This document shows positions 1-7,080 of a DNA stretch of 64,000 nt, one piece after another. The notes beneath the pieces were generated by a model. That model was not told the DNA's origin. It did no database searches and saw nothing but the letters and a program-made list of their open reading frames with translations. The stretch lies in the NCBI RefSeq assembly GCF_004362825.1, contig NZ_SNXZ01000010.1:111361-175360 (forward strand), given 5' to 3'. The first letter of the stretch is position 1. Every line of letters begins with the position of its first letter. This DNA is from Labedaea rhizosphaerae (GTDB lineage Bacteria > Actinomycetota > Actinomycetes > Mycobacteriales > Pseudonocardiaceae). The position numbers and the translations under genes are program-made.

Positions 1-1
1 G

Positions 2-409
2 CTGCGCGCCATCGCGCGGGAGGCGAAGGTCTCGCTGGGCACCGTGCAGGACGTGCGCAAGCGGATGGACCGCGGCGAGGACCTGGTCCCCGCCAAGTTC
101 CTGTCCCGGCAGGCGGCTACGCCGCGGGCGGGGAAACCGGCCGACGGCGGGGAAACCGGCCTGCCGGCGTTGTACGTGCTGCGCCGAGACCCGTCCTTGC
201 GGATGTCCGAGCCCGGCCGCGCTTTGCTGCAGTGGCTGGGGGTCTGCGCGCGTGACCACGAACGCGAGCAGATCGTCGACGCGATTCCGGAGCACTGCCT
301 GGAGATCGTCCTCGAACTGGCGAACAGCTGCGCGGAGACCTGGACGCAACTGCGTCACGACATCGAGCGGCGGGTGCGGGGCAGCTCCGCATCCCGCGGG
401 GGTGGGTGA
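2..409 (+). CDS. StrR/ParB-like pathway regulator, C-terminal part (5' partial)
   Basis: The frame is open from the window edge, so only the last 135 residues or so are visible. The first residues, LRAIAREAKVSLGTVQDVRK, form a helix-turn-helix followed by RMDRGEDLVP. This is the pattern seen in StrR-type regulators, which pair a ParB-like N-terminal domain with this helix-turn-helix and activate antibiotic genes in actinomycetes. A GTG at 44 is an internal codon and not a credible start. The C-terminal half is variable and ends in a Gly/Ser-rich tail. The gene converges on the SnoaL-like gene. It sits at the edge of the polyketide cluster and is a likely activator. The family call is fairly firm; the ParB domain itself lies outside the window. 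Confidence 0.7.
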   Translation: MRAIAREAKVSLGTVQDVRKRMDRGEDLVPAKFLSRQAATPRAGKPADGGETGLPALYVLRRDPSLRMSEPGRALLQWLGVCARDHEREQIVDAIPEHCLEIVLELANSCAETWTQLRHDIERRVRGSSASRGGG

Positions 410-429
410 GCCGCTCGGCCCACCCACCC
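400..429. terminator. Stem-loop between convergent genes
   Basis: GGGTGGGT at 400-407 pairs perfectly with ACCCACCC at 422-429 around a 14-nt loop. The hairpin overlaps the stop codon of the StrR-like gene and lies before the stop of the convergent SnoaL-like gene. It has no T-run, which is common in high-GC actinomycetes. A bidirectional terminator is the likely role. Confidence 0.5.
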
Positions 430-445
430 GCGCCGCCGGGTCCGC

Positions 446-895
446 TCAGCCGACCGGGTAGCGGTACCGCGGGGTCAGCTCGATGCGGTCCATCCGCCAG
501 CCGCCGTCGGTGCGCACGACGCCGACCCGGGCGCCGACTGCGGTCACGCTGACCGCCGGCACCTCGGGCACGCCGCCGACCAGCACGCCGATCACGTTGG
601 CGTGCGCGGTCGCGCGGTCGCCGTCCAGCTCGATGCTCAGGCTGCACCCGTTGTGCTGGGTGGACTTGTAGGAGACGTTGAGGGCACGGGTGGAGTCGAT
701 GACCGCCTGCGCGCCGGTGATCGGTTCACCGCCGGCCATCACCAGCGCGATGTCCTCGGTGTACAGGTCGCGGGCGGCGTCGAAGTCCTTGTCGTCCATC
801 GTGCGCCAGTTCCGGGCGAGGAGTTCGGAGATCTCCGCTCGGTCCGACAGCTCGCGCAGCAGCGCGTCCTGTGCGGTCTGGAAGGTGCTCGTCAT
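446..895 (-). CDS. SnoaL-like / NTF2-fold protein (JadX-like)
   Basis: This 149-residue protein has the alpha+beta cone pattern of the SnoaL/NTF2 family: an N-terminal helix pair (ALLRELSDRAEISELLARNW), then DxxAARDLYTEDIALVMAGG and the usual late beta strands with RMDRIELTPRYRY. The reading frame is open further upstream, but ATG 895 is preceded by GGGAG at good spacing, so that start was chosen. Such proteins in polyketide clusters act as cyclases, hydroxylases or ligand-binding accessory factors, and angucycline clusters carry a similar protein (JadX). No catalytic residues can be assigned, so the exact job is unknown. It is read away from the response regulator gene across a 437-bp gap. 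Confidence 0.75.
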   Translation of the reverse strand: MTSTFQTAQDALLRELSDRAEISELLARNWRTMDDKDFDAARDLYTEDIALVMAGGEPITGAQAVIDSTRALNVSYKSTQHNGCSLSIELDGDRATAHANVIGVLVGGVPEVPAVSVTAVGARVGVVRTDGGWRMDRIELTPRYRYPVG

Positions 896-1332
896 CGGTT
901 GGCTCCCATCGGGGCTCGTGGTGCGCCCGGCCGAGGTGCACCGGCCGGGCTCGCGGACAGCCCGCCGGGCTGGGCGGCGCTCCTGGTGACCATGGCGCAA
1001 TTGGCGGTCGCCGGGCAATCCGTCTGCCATTGATTTGCATATCTTTGACAAGTATCTGACGTTTACCGGATGGGGCGACAAAGACGACTGGTCGCCCCAT
1101 CGGGTCTTGGCTACACTGCGAATCAGGGGCGATTCAGCCAAGGCAAATTGGCGTGATGAGGTGAAAGAACCCTTATGTTTGGCCCGGTGAGACCAATGCG
1201 TTGCGGTAGCCGGCCGATCGCGGATTGGTCGTCGGAGGATAGCAGGGAGATGGTCGGGGAGCCACGAAGCTCGGTGAGTTTTGTTGTGATTTTCCTCGTT
1301 TCAGTTGACCAGACGATGGGGACGGATCGGCA
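896..1332. promoter_or_regulatory. Divergent intergenic region upstream of response regulator
   Basis: There is no convincing gene in these 437 bases. The base composition is less GC-rich than in neighbouring genes. A TTTGACA lies near 1044-1050, and a TACACT-like -10 lies near 1113 pointing to the regulator gene. A perfect inverted repeat occupies 1070-1100. The region probably carries both divergent promoters and operator sites for cluster regulators. Confidence 0.5.
1070..1100. promoter_or_regulatory. Inverted repeat, putative operator
   Basis: ATGGGGCGAC at 1070-1079 and GTCGCCCCAT at 1091-1100 are exact inverse complements with an 11-nt spacer. The repeat sits between two divergent genes and about 230 bp upstream of the response regulator start. 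It lacks a T-run and follows no gene end, so an operator is likelier than a terminator. Confidence 0.45.
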
Positions 1333-2337
1333 ATGGAAATGAGGACGAGTTCGAGCGCGACGGCAACCATCGCGCGACCGTTACGGGTGCTGATCGTGGA
1401 GAGCCAGTCCGATGACGCGACGGCGCTGGCCAGGAGCCTGGCCCGCTACGGCCACGAGACGTTCACGGTCGGCTCCGGCGCCACGGCCATCGAGACGTAC
1501 GTCGACGCCGAGTTGATCCTGCTGGACCTCGAACTGCCGGACATCGACGGGCTCGAGGTGTGCGCGCGGATCCGGGCCGCCAGCGACACCCCGATCATCG
1601 CCTTCACCGGGGGACAACTGGACCGGGTCCTCGGCCTGCAGGCCGGTGCCGACGACTGCCTGGACAAGCCGTACGGGTTCCGCGAGCTGCTCGCCCGCAT
1701 CGACGCGGTCATGCGCCGGTCGAGGATCGGTGTGGTGGGTAGGAGCGCCTTGCCGGGCACCGGCGCGAGTACGGCGCCGCGAAATGGTGCAGGTGGTGCC
1801 GGCCCGGCCCGGCCGCTGCCGAACGGCTCCCACGATCACGGGCCGAACGCGTCCGCGGCGAAGCCGGGGGTGGACGAGCACGTGCTGCGGCACGGGTTGC
1901 CGGGGCCGCGCGAGAGCGTCGAGTCATGGCACGGGCCCATGCCGCCCGCGCGCAAGCACCCGGAGCCGACCGGCGACCCGGCGGGGGATGCCGGCGTTGC
2001 GCGCAACGGGGCGAACGGCCCCAAGGAAGGCACGCTGACCATCGGCTCGCTGACCATCGACACGGCGTTCCGGCAGGTGCGCGTGCGCGGCAAGACCGTG
2101 GAGCTGACCCGCAAGGAGTTCGACCTGCTGCACTACCTGGCCACGAACTCCGACACCGTGATCACCCGCAGGCGGCTGATGGCCGAGGTGTGGGGTGACC
2201 AGTCGCCGCACGCGGCGAGCGCGCAGGCCAGCCGCACCATCGACACCCACGTCAGCTCGCTGCGCGGAAAACTCGGCGAAGGCGGCTGGATCCGCACGGT
2301 GCGCGGGGTCGGCTTCCGCTTCGACAACGGCCGGTGA
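1333..2337 (+). CDS. Atypical OmpR-type response regulator (JadR1-like)
   Basis: The 334-residue protein has a receiver domain (about 17-135), a disordered Gly/Pro-rich linker of about 95 residues, and an OmpR/PhoB winged helix (about 235-332, ending VRGVGFRFDNGR). The receiver keeps Asp65 (LLDLELPDIDG) and the Lys of DKPYG. The first acidic pair is reduced to Glu23-Ser24, as in the atypical response regulators of angucycline clusters such as JadR1, which bind pathway products instead of being phosphorylated. No histidine kinase is adjacent. Leu17 is encoded by TTA (1381-1383), the rare codon read by the bldA tRNA in Streptomyces, which suggests developmental control. It is probably a pathway activator. 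Confidence 0.85.
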   Translation: MEMRTSSSATATIARPLRVLIVESQSDDATALARSLARYGHETFTVGSGATAIETYVDAELILLDLELPDIDGLEVCARIRAASDTPIIAFTGGQLDRVLGLQAGADDCLDKPYGFRELLARIDAVMRRSRIGVVGRSALPGTGASTAPRNGAGGAGPARPLPNGSHDHGPNASAAKPGVDEHVLRHGLPGPRESVESWHGPMPPARKHPEPTGDPAGDAGVARNGANGPKEGTLTIGSLTIDTAFRQVRVRGKTVELTRKEFDLLHYLATNSDTVITRRRLMAEVWGDQSPHAASAQASRTIDTHVSSLRGKLGEGGWIRTVRGVGFRFDNGR

Positions 2338-2484
2338 TTGCGGCGATGTGAAATTTCGCCAACTCGGTTCGGCCGGTCAATTGACGCTTTCTTGTGAATC
2401 CTTCTGTTGAGTCCCCGGTGTGCATCGGTCATTCTCGAAAGCGCACGGAAAACGATTAGCGACAGACGGTGGAGGGGAGAGCGC

Positions 2485-3945
2485 GTGGACGCTCCGGTCA
2501 TTGTCGTGGGCGCCGGGCCGGCCGGCCTGATGCTCGCGGCCGAATTGCGACTCGGCGGGGCCGAGGTGCTCGTACTGGAAACCCTGGCCGAGCGTTCCGG
2601 CGAATCCCGTGGGCTCGGTTTGTTCATCCGCACGATGGAGGTGTTCGACCAGCGCGGGCTGCTGCCGCGCTTCGGCAACCCGCAGAGCAGCCCGCTCGGC
2701 CACTTCGGCGGCGTGCCGCTGGACTTCTCCGTGCTCGGCGGCGCGCACCTGGCCAACCGCACCGTGCCGCAGTCGCAGACCGAGCAGGTGCTCGAGGAGT
2801 GGGCGACCGAGCTGGGTGCGGAGATCCGGCGCGGACACGAAATGGTGGGGCTGCGCCAGGACAGCGACGGCGTCGAGGTCGAGGTGTCCGGTCCGGACGG
2901 TCGCTACCGGCTGCGCAGCCGCTACCTCGTGGGCTGCGACGGCGGCCGCAGCAAGGTGCGCAAGGCCGCCGGGTTCGACTTTCCGGGCACCGAGGGCACC
3001 ATGGAGATGTTCCAGGTCGACCTGCGCGGCGCGGACGTGCGCGAGCGGGAGATCGGCGAGAAGGTGCCCGGCGGCATGGTCATGGGCGGCCCGCTCGGCG
3101 ACGGCGTCTTCCGCATCACGATCTGCGAGCGGGACAACCCGCCCAAGGTGCGGACGGAGCCGCCGTCCTTCGCCGAGGTGACCGCCGCGTGGAAGCGGCT
3201 CACCGGTGAGGACATCTCGCACGCCACCCCGGTGTGGATCGGCGCCTTCACCGACGCCACCCGCCTGGTCACCGAATACCGCCGCGGCCGGGTGCTGCTC
3301 GCCGGGGACTCGGCGCACATCCACCTGCCCGCGGGCGGTCAGGGCATGAACACCAGCATCCAGGACGCGGTCAACCTGGGCTGGAAGCTCGCGGCGATCG
3401 TGCGCGGGTCCGCGCCGGAGTCGCTGCTGGACACCTACCACAGCGAGCGGCACCCGGTGGGGCAGCGGCTGGTGATGAACACCCGTGCCCAGGCCCTGTT
3501 GTTCCTGCGTGGCGAGGAGATGCTGCCGCTGCGCCAGGTCCTCACCGAGCTGGTCGGGTTCCGCGACGTCCACCAGCACCTGGCCCGGATGGTCAGCGGG
3601 CTGGGGATCAGCTACGACGTCGGCGGCGGGTCGCACCCGCTGCTCGGCGCGCGGATGCCGCACCAGGAACTGGTGTCCGCCGACGGCAAGACCAGCACCA
3701 CGGAGTTGCTGCGCCCGGCCCGGGGCGTGCTGCTCGACTGCGCCGACGACGCCGGGCTGCGCCGGGTCGCCCAACCGTGGGCGGACCGCGTGGACGTCGT
3801 CACCGCCACCCCGCACGGCGCGTCGGAGTGCTCGATCGACGACACCGCCGCGCTGCTCATCCGTCCGGACGGCCACGTGGCCTGGACCCCGGAAAGTAAC
3901 GACGACCTGCCCGCCGCGCTCGAGCGCTGGTTCGGCGCAGCCTGA
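2485..3945 (+). CDS. FAD-dependent aromatic polyketide monooxygenase (PgaE/RdmE type)
   Basis: This 486-residue class A flavoprotein hydroxylase starts with the Rossmann motif VGAGPAGL. It continues with the DG motif (YLVGCDGGRSKVRKAAG) and the second FAD motif VLLAGDSAHIHLPAGGQG. It ends in the thioredoxin-like C-terminal domain typical of aromatic polyketide hydroxylases. The frame opens at 2407, but GTG 2485 follows GGAGGGGAGA directly and gives the correct N-terminus. Enzymes of this family use NADPH and oxygen to hydroxylate or oxidatively rearrange polycyclic polyketides. A paralogue lies at 9434-10933, and angucycline pathways commonly need two such enzymes. It is followed 14 nt later by the cyclase gene. 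Confidence 0.93.
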   Translation: MDAPVIVVGAGPAGLMLAAELRLGGAEVLVLETLAERSGESRGLGLFIRTMEVFDQRGLLPRFGNPQSSPLGHFGGVPLDFSVLGGAHLANRTVPQSQTEQVLEEWATELGAEIRRGHEMVGLRQDSDGVEVEVSGPDGRYRLRSRYLVGCDGGRSKVRKAAGFDFPGTEGTMEMFQVDLRGADVREREIGEKVPGGMVMGGPLGDGVFRITICERDNPPKVRTEPPSFAEVTAAWKRLTGEDISHATPVWIGAFTDATRLVTEYRRGRVLLAGDSAHIHLPAGGQGMNTSIQDAVNLGWKLAAIVRGSAPESLLDTYHSERHPVGQRLVMNTRAQALLFLRGEEMLPLRQVLTELVGFRDVHQHLARMVSGLGISYDVGGGSHPLLGARMPHQELVSADGKTSTTELLRPARGVLLDCADDAGLRRVAQPWADRVDVVTATPHGASECSIDDTAALLIRPDGHVAWTPESNDDLPAALERWFGAA

Positions 3946-3959
3946 AAGGAGTTCCACCG

Positions 3960-4286
3960 ATGTACAGCACGTTGATCGTGGGCCGGATGGACCCGTCCAC
4001 CACCGACGAGGTCGCCGGCCACTTCAAGGCCTTCGACCAGACCGAGATGCCGCACCTGATGGGCACCCGGCGCCGGGAGCTGTTCGTCTACAACGACCTC
4101 TACTTCCACCTCCAGCAGTTCGACGACGACCACGACTCCGAAGAGGCCATCCGCAAGGCCATGCCCCACCCGCTGTTCATCGACATCAGCGCCAAGCTCA
4201 ACGCGTTGATCGACCCCTACGACCCCAAGACGTGGACCAAGCCGATGGACGCCATCGCCAAGAACTTCTACCTCTGGCACCCCTGA
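3960..4286 (+). CDS. TcmI-family polyketide cyclase (JadI/UrdF-like)
   Basis: This 108-residue ferredoxin-like-fold protein opens MYSTLIVGRMDP and contains TEMPHLMGTRRRELFVYNDL and the C-terminal TKPMDAIAKNFYLW, all hallmarks of the TcmI/angucycline cyclase family. AAAGGAG is well placed before ATG 3960. In angucycline biosynthesis this cyclase helps close the last rings of the decaketide. In most type II clusters it sits directly upstream of KS-alpha; here it lies some 12 kb away, behind the FAD monooxygenase. The first 15 nt of this gene are identical to those of a micro-ORF that does sit upstream of KS-alpha (16741-16791). Confidence 0.92.
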   Translation: MYSTLIVGRMDPSTTDEVAGHFKAFDQTEMPHLMGTRRRELFVYNDLYFHLQQFDDDHDSEEAIRKAMPHPLFIDISAKLNALIDPYDPKTWTKPMDAIAKNFYLWHP

Positions 4287-4292
4287 CCGGCA

Positions 4293-4330
4293 GGCGACGG
4301 CCCGGCCCGCCCGCGGGCCGGGCCGTCGCC
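4293..4330. terminator. Perfect 17-bp GC hairpin
   Basis: GGCGACGGCCCGGCCCG (4293-4309) and its exact inverse complement (4314-4330) flank the 4-nt loop CCCG. The structure lies between the cyclase stop and the malonyltransferase start. There is no T-run. It probably terminates or attenuates transcription, or stabilises the upstream mRNA. Confidence 0.6.
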
Positions 4331-4377
4331 GTGTATCGCCGTGTCCATCCCCTTCCGCCCCAAGCAGAAAGGCCGCC

Positions 4378-5349
4378 ATGGGCACTCGACCGATCGCGCT
4401 CCTGCTCCCCGGGCAGGGCGCGCAGCACCCGGGTATGGGCGTGGAGCTGTACGGCGCCGAGCCCGCCTTCACCGCCGCGATGGACGAGCTGTTCACCCTC
4501 ATGGGCCCGGAGGGCGCCCGGCTGCGCGCGGACTGGCTTGCCGACGAGCCGCAGGTGCCGCTGGACGACGCCTCGCGGGCCCAGCCGCTGCTGTTCGCCC
4601 TCGGCTACGCGCTCGGTCGCGCCTTGGCTGAGCGCGGCATCCGGCCCGCGGTCCTGCTCGGCCACAGCGTCGGTGAACTGGCCGCCGCCGCACTGGCCGG
4701 GGTGTTCGACGCGCCGGCGGCAGCGCAGATCATGCTGGCCCGCACCGCGGCGATGGCGACGGCCCCGCCGGGTGGCCTGCTGGCCCTCGCCGCGACGCCC
4801 GCCGAGCTCGAGCCGTGGTTCGACGCGGGCGCCCACTCCGACGGCATGGGGATCGGCGCCCTCAACGCGCCGCGCCAGACCGTGCTCGCCGGCCCGGAGC
4901 CACGGTTGACGATCATGGCGAAGGCGTTGCGGGACAGCGGGATCAGCGGCCGCCGGGTCGGCTCCCGTCAACCGTTCCACTGCCCGGCCGTCGCGGACGC
5001 GGCCGTGCTCTTCGAGTCCGGGTTCGCGGGGCTCTCCCTACGCCCGCCGCGGCTCCCGATCTGGTCGACGCGCACGGCGAAGCCGGTGGCACCGCACGAG
5101 GCCGTGACGGCGACGTTCTGGGCTCGGCAGCTGGCCGCGCCGGTGCTGTTCTGGCCCGCGCTGGACGGGCTGCTCGGCACGGGCGAGTTCACCCTCGTCG
5201 AGGCGGGGCCGGGCAAAGGGCTGTCCATGCTGGCCCGCCGCCACCCGGCGGTCCGCGGCGGGCGCAGCGAGGTCGTCCCGTTGCTGCCGGCGGGTGCCGC
5301 CGGGACCGCCGACACCTTCCACGCCGCCATCGCCCAGCTCACCAACTGA
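4378..5349 (+). CDS. ACP S-malonyltransferase (FabD/MCAT type)
   Basis: The 323-residue protein has the acyltransferase fold: LLPGQGAQHPGMG at the N-terminus, the nucleophile elbow GHSVGELAAA, an HCP-like segment near SRQPFHCPAVADA with the catalytic His, and VEAGPGKGLSML near the end. It loads malonyl units onto the acyl carrier protein for the minimal PKS. AAGCAGAAAGGCCGCC precedes ATG 4378. Many type II clusters borrow the fatty acid synthase transacylase; a dedicated copy together with carboxylase subunits (6859-8648) indicates local control of malonyl supply. It converges on the LLM oxidoreductase gene over an inverted repeat. Confidence 0.93.
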   Translation: MGTRPIALLLPGQGAQHPGMGVELYGAEPAFTAAMDELFTLMGPEGARLRADWLADEPQVPLDDASRAQPLLFALGYALGRALAERGIRPAVLLGHSVGELAAAALAGVFDAPAAAQIMLARTAAMATAPPGGLLALAATPAELEPWFDAGAHSDGMGIGALNAPRQTVLAGPEPRLTIMAKALRDSGISGRRVGSRQPFHCPAVADAAVLFESGFAGLSLRPPRLPIWSTRTAKPVAPHEAVTATFWARQLAAPVLFWPALDGLLGTGEFTLVEAGPGKGLSMLARRHPAVRGGRSEVVPLLPAGAAGTADTFHAAIAQLTN

Positions 5350-5354
5350 GCCAA

Positions 5355-5407
5355 GCCCTGAATGGCCCATTCAGGACGCCCAGCGTCCCGAATGGGCCAT
5401 TCAGGGC
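5355..5407. terminator. Long inverted repeat with GAATGGCCCATTC palindrome
   Basis: The two halves, GCCCTGAATGGCCCATTC and its near-exact inverse complement, flank a short GC spacer. Each half is itself palindromic (GAATGGCCCATTC / GAATGGGCCATTC). The repeat fills the gap between convergent genes, and the stop codon of the leftward gene (5401-5403) lies inside it. It is likely a bidirectional terminator. Short palindromes of this type appear to be dispersed repeats in Pseudonocardiaceae; that is from memory, not shown here. Confidence 0.65.
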
Positions 5408-6270
5408 AGTGCGGCGCGGGTGGCGGGGACGACCTCGGCGGCGAACCGGTCGACCTGCCGGTCGTAGTCGGACTCCGGCCAGAACACGAACCCGTTCATC
5501 CCGTGGTCGTGGGCGAGCCGGACGAGCTGGTCCACCCACTGCGCGGGCGAACCCCGGAACGGCTGCTCCGACTCCGGTCCGACGACACCGGCGATGTTGT
5601 AGACCTTGCGGATCGATCCCGGGTCGCGCCCCGCACGCCGGGCCGCCGCGTCCACTCGGGCCGACGCCGGGCCCAGCCGGTCCAGGTCGAGGTGCAGCAG
5701 CGACGGCTGCCACCCGTCCGCCTTGGTCCCGACCAGCTCCAGCATGCGGGGACCGTTGGCCCCCAGCCAGATCTGCAGTCCGGGACCGGGCCGCGGACCG
5801 GGTTCGAGGCCGTCCACCTGGTAGAACCGGCCGGTCACCCGGACCGACGGCGCGTCGCTCCACAGGGCACGGATCACGTCGATCGACTCGGACAGGGCGT
5901 GGACCTGGTCGATGCCGGTTCGCCGCGGGCCGCCCATGGCGACGATCTGGTCCCAGAACGCCCCGGCGCCGAGGCCGAGCCGCAGGCGGCCGCCGGTCAG
6001 GACGTCCAGGCTCGCGGCCGACTTCGCCAGCACGGCCGGTGGGCGCAGCGGCAGGTTGGCCACGGTCGGCACGAAGGCGACCCGGCTCGTGCGGGCGGCC
6101 AGGTAGGTGAGCAACGTCCACGTGTCGTAGTGGGCCGGGCGGTACGGGTGGTCCTGGATGGTGATCAGGTCCAGCCCGGCTCGGTCGACACGTTCGGCCG
6201 CCCGCAGCGGGGCGGCCGGGTCGGCGTGCGACGGGTCGACGTTGGCGCCGAACAGCACGGGCAGGGTCAT
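5401..6270 (-). CDS. LLM-class F420-dependent oxidoreductase
   Basis: This 289-residue luciferase-like (alpha/beta)8 barrel contains the family segments ITIQDHPY, VANLPLRPPAVLAKSAASLD, GRLRLGLGAGAFWDQI and GTKADGWQPSL, which typify actinobacterial F420-dependent LLM oxidoreductases. GAGGAG lies before ATG 6270; the ATG 15 nt further upstream lacks such a site. In aromatic polyketide pathways, F420 or FMN enzymes of this class reduce ring double bonds or quinones. It is the last gene of the long leftward operon, 20 nt after the FMN reductase gene. Its substrate is unknown, and F420 versus FMN use cannot be decided from sequence alone. Confidence 0.85.
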   Translation of the reverse strand: MTLPVLFGANVDPSHADPAAPLRAAERVDRAGLDLITIQDHPYRPAHYDTWTLLTYLAARTSRVAFVPTVANLPLRPPAVLAKSAASLDVLTGGRLRLGLGAGAFWDQIVAMGGPRRTGIDQVHALSESIDVIRALWSDAPSVRVTGRFYQVDGLEPGPRPGPGLQIWLGANGPRMLELVGTKADGWQPSLLHLDLDRLGPASARVDAAARRAGRDPGSIRKVYNIAGVVGPESEQPFRGSPAQWVDQLVRLAHDHGMNGFVFWPESDYDRQVDRFAAEVVPATRAALP

Positions 6271-6289
6271 CGGCGGTCTCCTCACGGGG

Positions 6290-6862
6290 TCATGCGCTGT
6301 ACGGGCGTTTCACCCGGGCTTCGCGCAGCGCGACCGCCCACCAGACGAGCTGGTCGAGCATCGCCTTCGCGGCCGCGTCGCAGGTCTCGTCCTTCGGCCG
6401 GCCGTGTTCGTCGAACGTGCCCGCGCCGTGGAAGCTCAACGTGTCCCGAATGGACACCGCGTGCAGCTCGCCGAAGACCTGGCGCAGTTGCTCGACCGCC
6501 CGCAGGCCACCCGACCGTCCGCCGTAGCAGACGTAGCCGACCGGTTTGGCCCGCCACTCCTCGAGGTGCCAGTCGATCGCGTTCTTCAGCAACGCGGGGA
6601 AGCTGTGGTTGTACTCGGGGGTCACGACGACGAACGCGTCCGCGGCGGCCAGGCGCGGGCTGAGCGAAGCCATGGCGGGGGACGGCGGCCAGGTGGGTCT
6701 GGTCATGGGCAGCGGCTGCTCGGCCAGGTCGACGACGTCGAGGGTCACGTCCGGGCATTGCTTGGCTTCGCCCGCGAACCAGTTCGTCACCACGGGGGCG
6801 AAGGCGCTGCCCTGGGCGCTGCCGACGAGCACGGCCAGGCGGACGGGCTCTTCCAGCATCAT
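6290..6862 (-). CDS. NADPH-dependent FMN reductase family protein
   Basis: The 190-residue flavodoxin-like protein has VRLAVLVGSAQGSAFAP (phosphate-binding loop), the family signature TPEYNHSFPALLKNAIDW and the flavin-contacting VCYGGRSGGLRAVEQL. Such enzymes reduce FMN or quinones with NADPH and can supply reduced flavin to monooxygenases; angucycline clusters carry comparable reductases (GilH). The start ATG 6862 overlaps the stop of the carboxylase epsilon gene in an ATGA, so the genes are translationally coupled; a second ATG follows immediately. It probably serves the tailoring oxygenases encoded in the same operon. Confidence 0.88.
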   Translation of the reverse strand: MMLEEPVRLAVLVGSAQGSAFAPVVTNWFAGEAKQCPDVTLDVVDLAEQPLPMTRPTWPPSPAMASLSPRLAAADAFVVVTPEYNHSFPALLKNAIDWHLEEWRAKPVGYVCYGGRSGGLRAVEQLRQVFGELHAVSIRDTLSFHGAGTFDEHGRPKDETCDAAAKAMLDQLVWWAVALREARVKRPYSA

Positions 6863-7080
6863 CTTCCTTTCCCCGCGGGGTGGTGCCTGCGCCAGGAGAG
6901 CACGGCGTGCCCGGATCGGCGCCAGGGTTCGCCACGACCGAGAGTCCACTGTGGAGGTCGCCAGCCCGCGCGTTCGACCGAAGGGCCAGTGGACCGGGTC
7001 GCCGCGGCGGCGGCCAGCAGCACCACGGTGACCGCGGCCAGTTCCGCGTCGTCGGGATTCCCCTTGACCACCCTGATCAT
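6859..7080 (-). CDS. Acyl-CoA carboxylase epsilon subunit
   Basis: This 73-residue protein begins MIRVVKGNPDDAELAAVTVV, the conserved start of actinobacterial acyl-CoA carboxylase epsilon subunits. The later W-rich segment (GWRPPQWTLGRGEPWRRSGH) also fits, although the C-terminus is longer than usual. The subunit binds and stimulates the carboxyltransferase beta subunit. It overlaps the beta gene by 4 nt upstream and the FMN reductase gene by 4 nt downstream. No biotinylated alpha subunit is encoded nearby, so the shared housekeeping alpha subunit is presumably used. Confidence 0.88.
   Translation of the reverse strand: MIRVVKGNPDDAELAAVTVVLLAAAAATRSTGPSVERAGWRPPQWTLGRGEPWRRSGHAVLSWRRHHPAGKGR

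Noticed and set aside
2377..3957. Long antisense frame opposite the FAD monooxygenase gene
   Set aside because: It is a GC-driven shadow; the opposite strand encodes a clear flavoprotein with all motifs, and the antisense translation is low-complexity.
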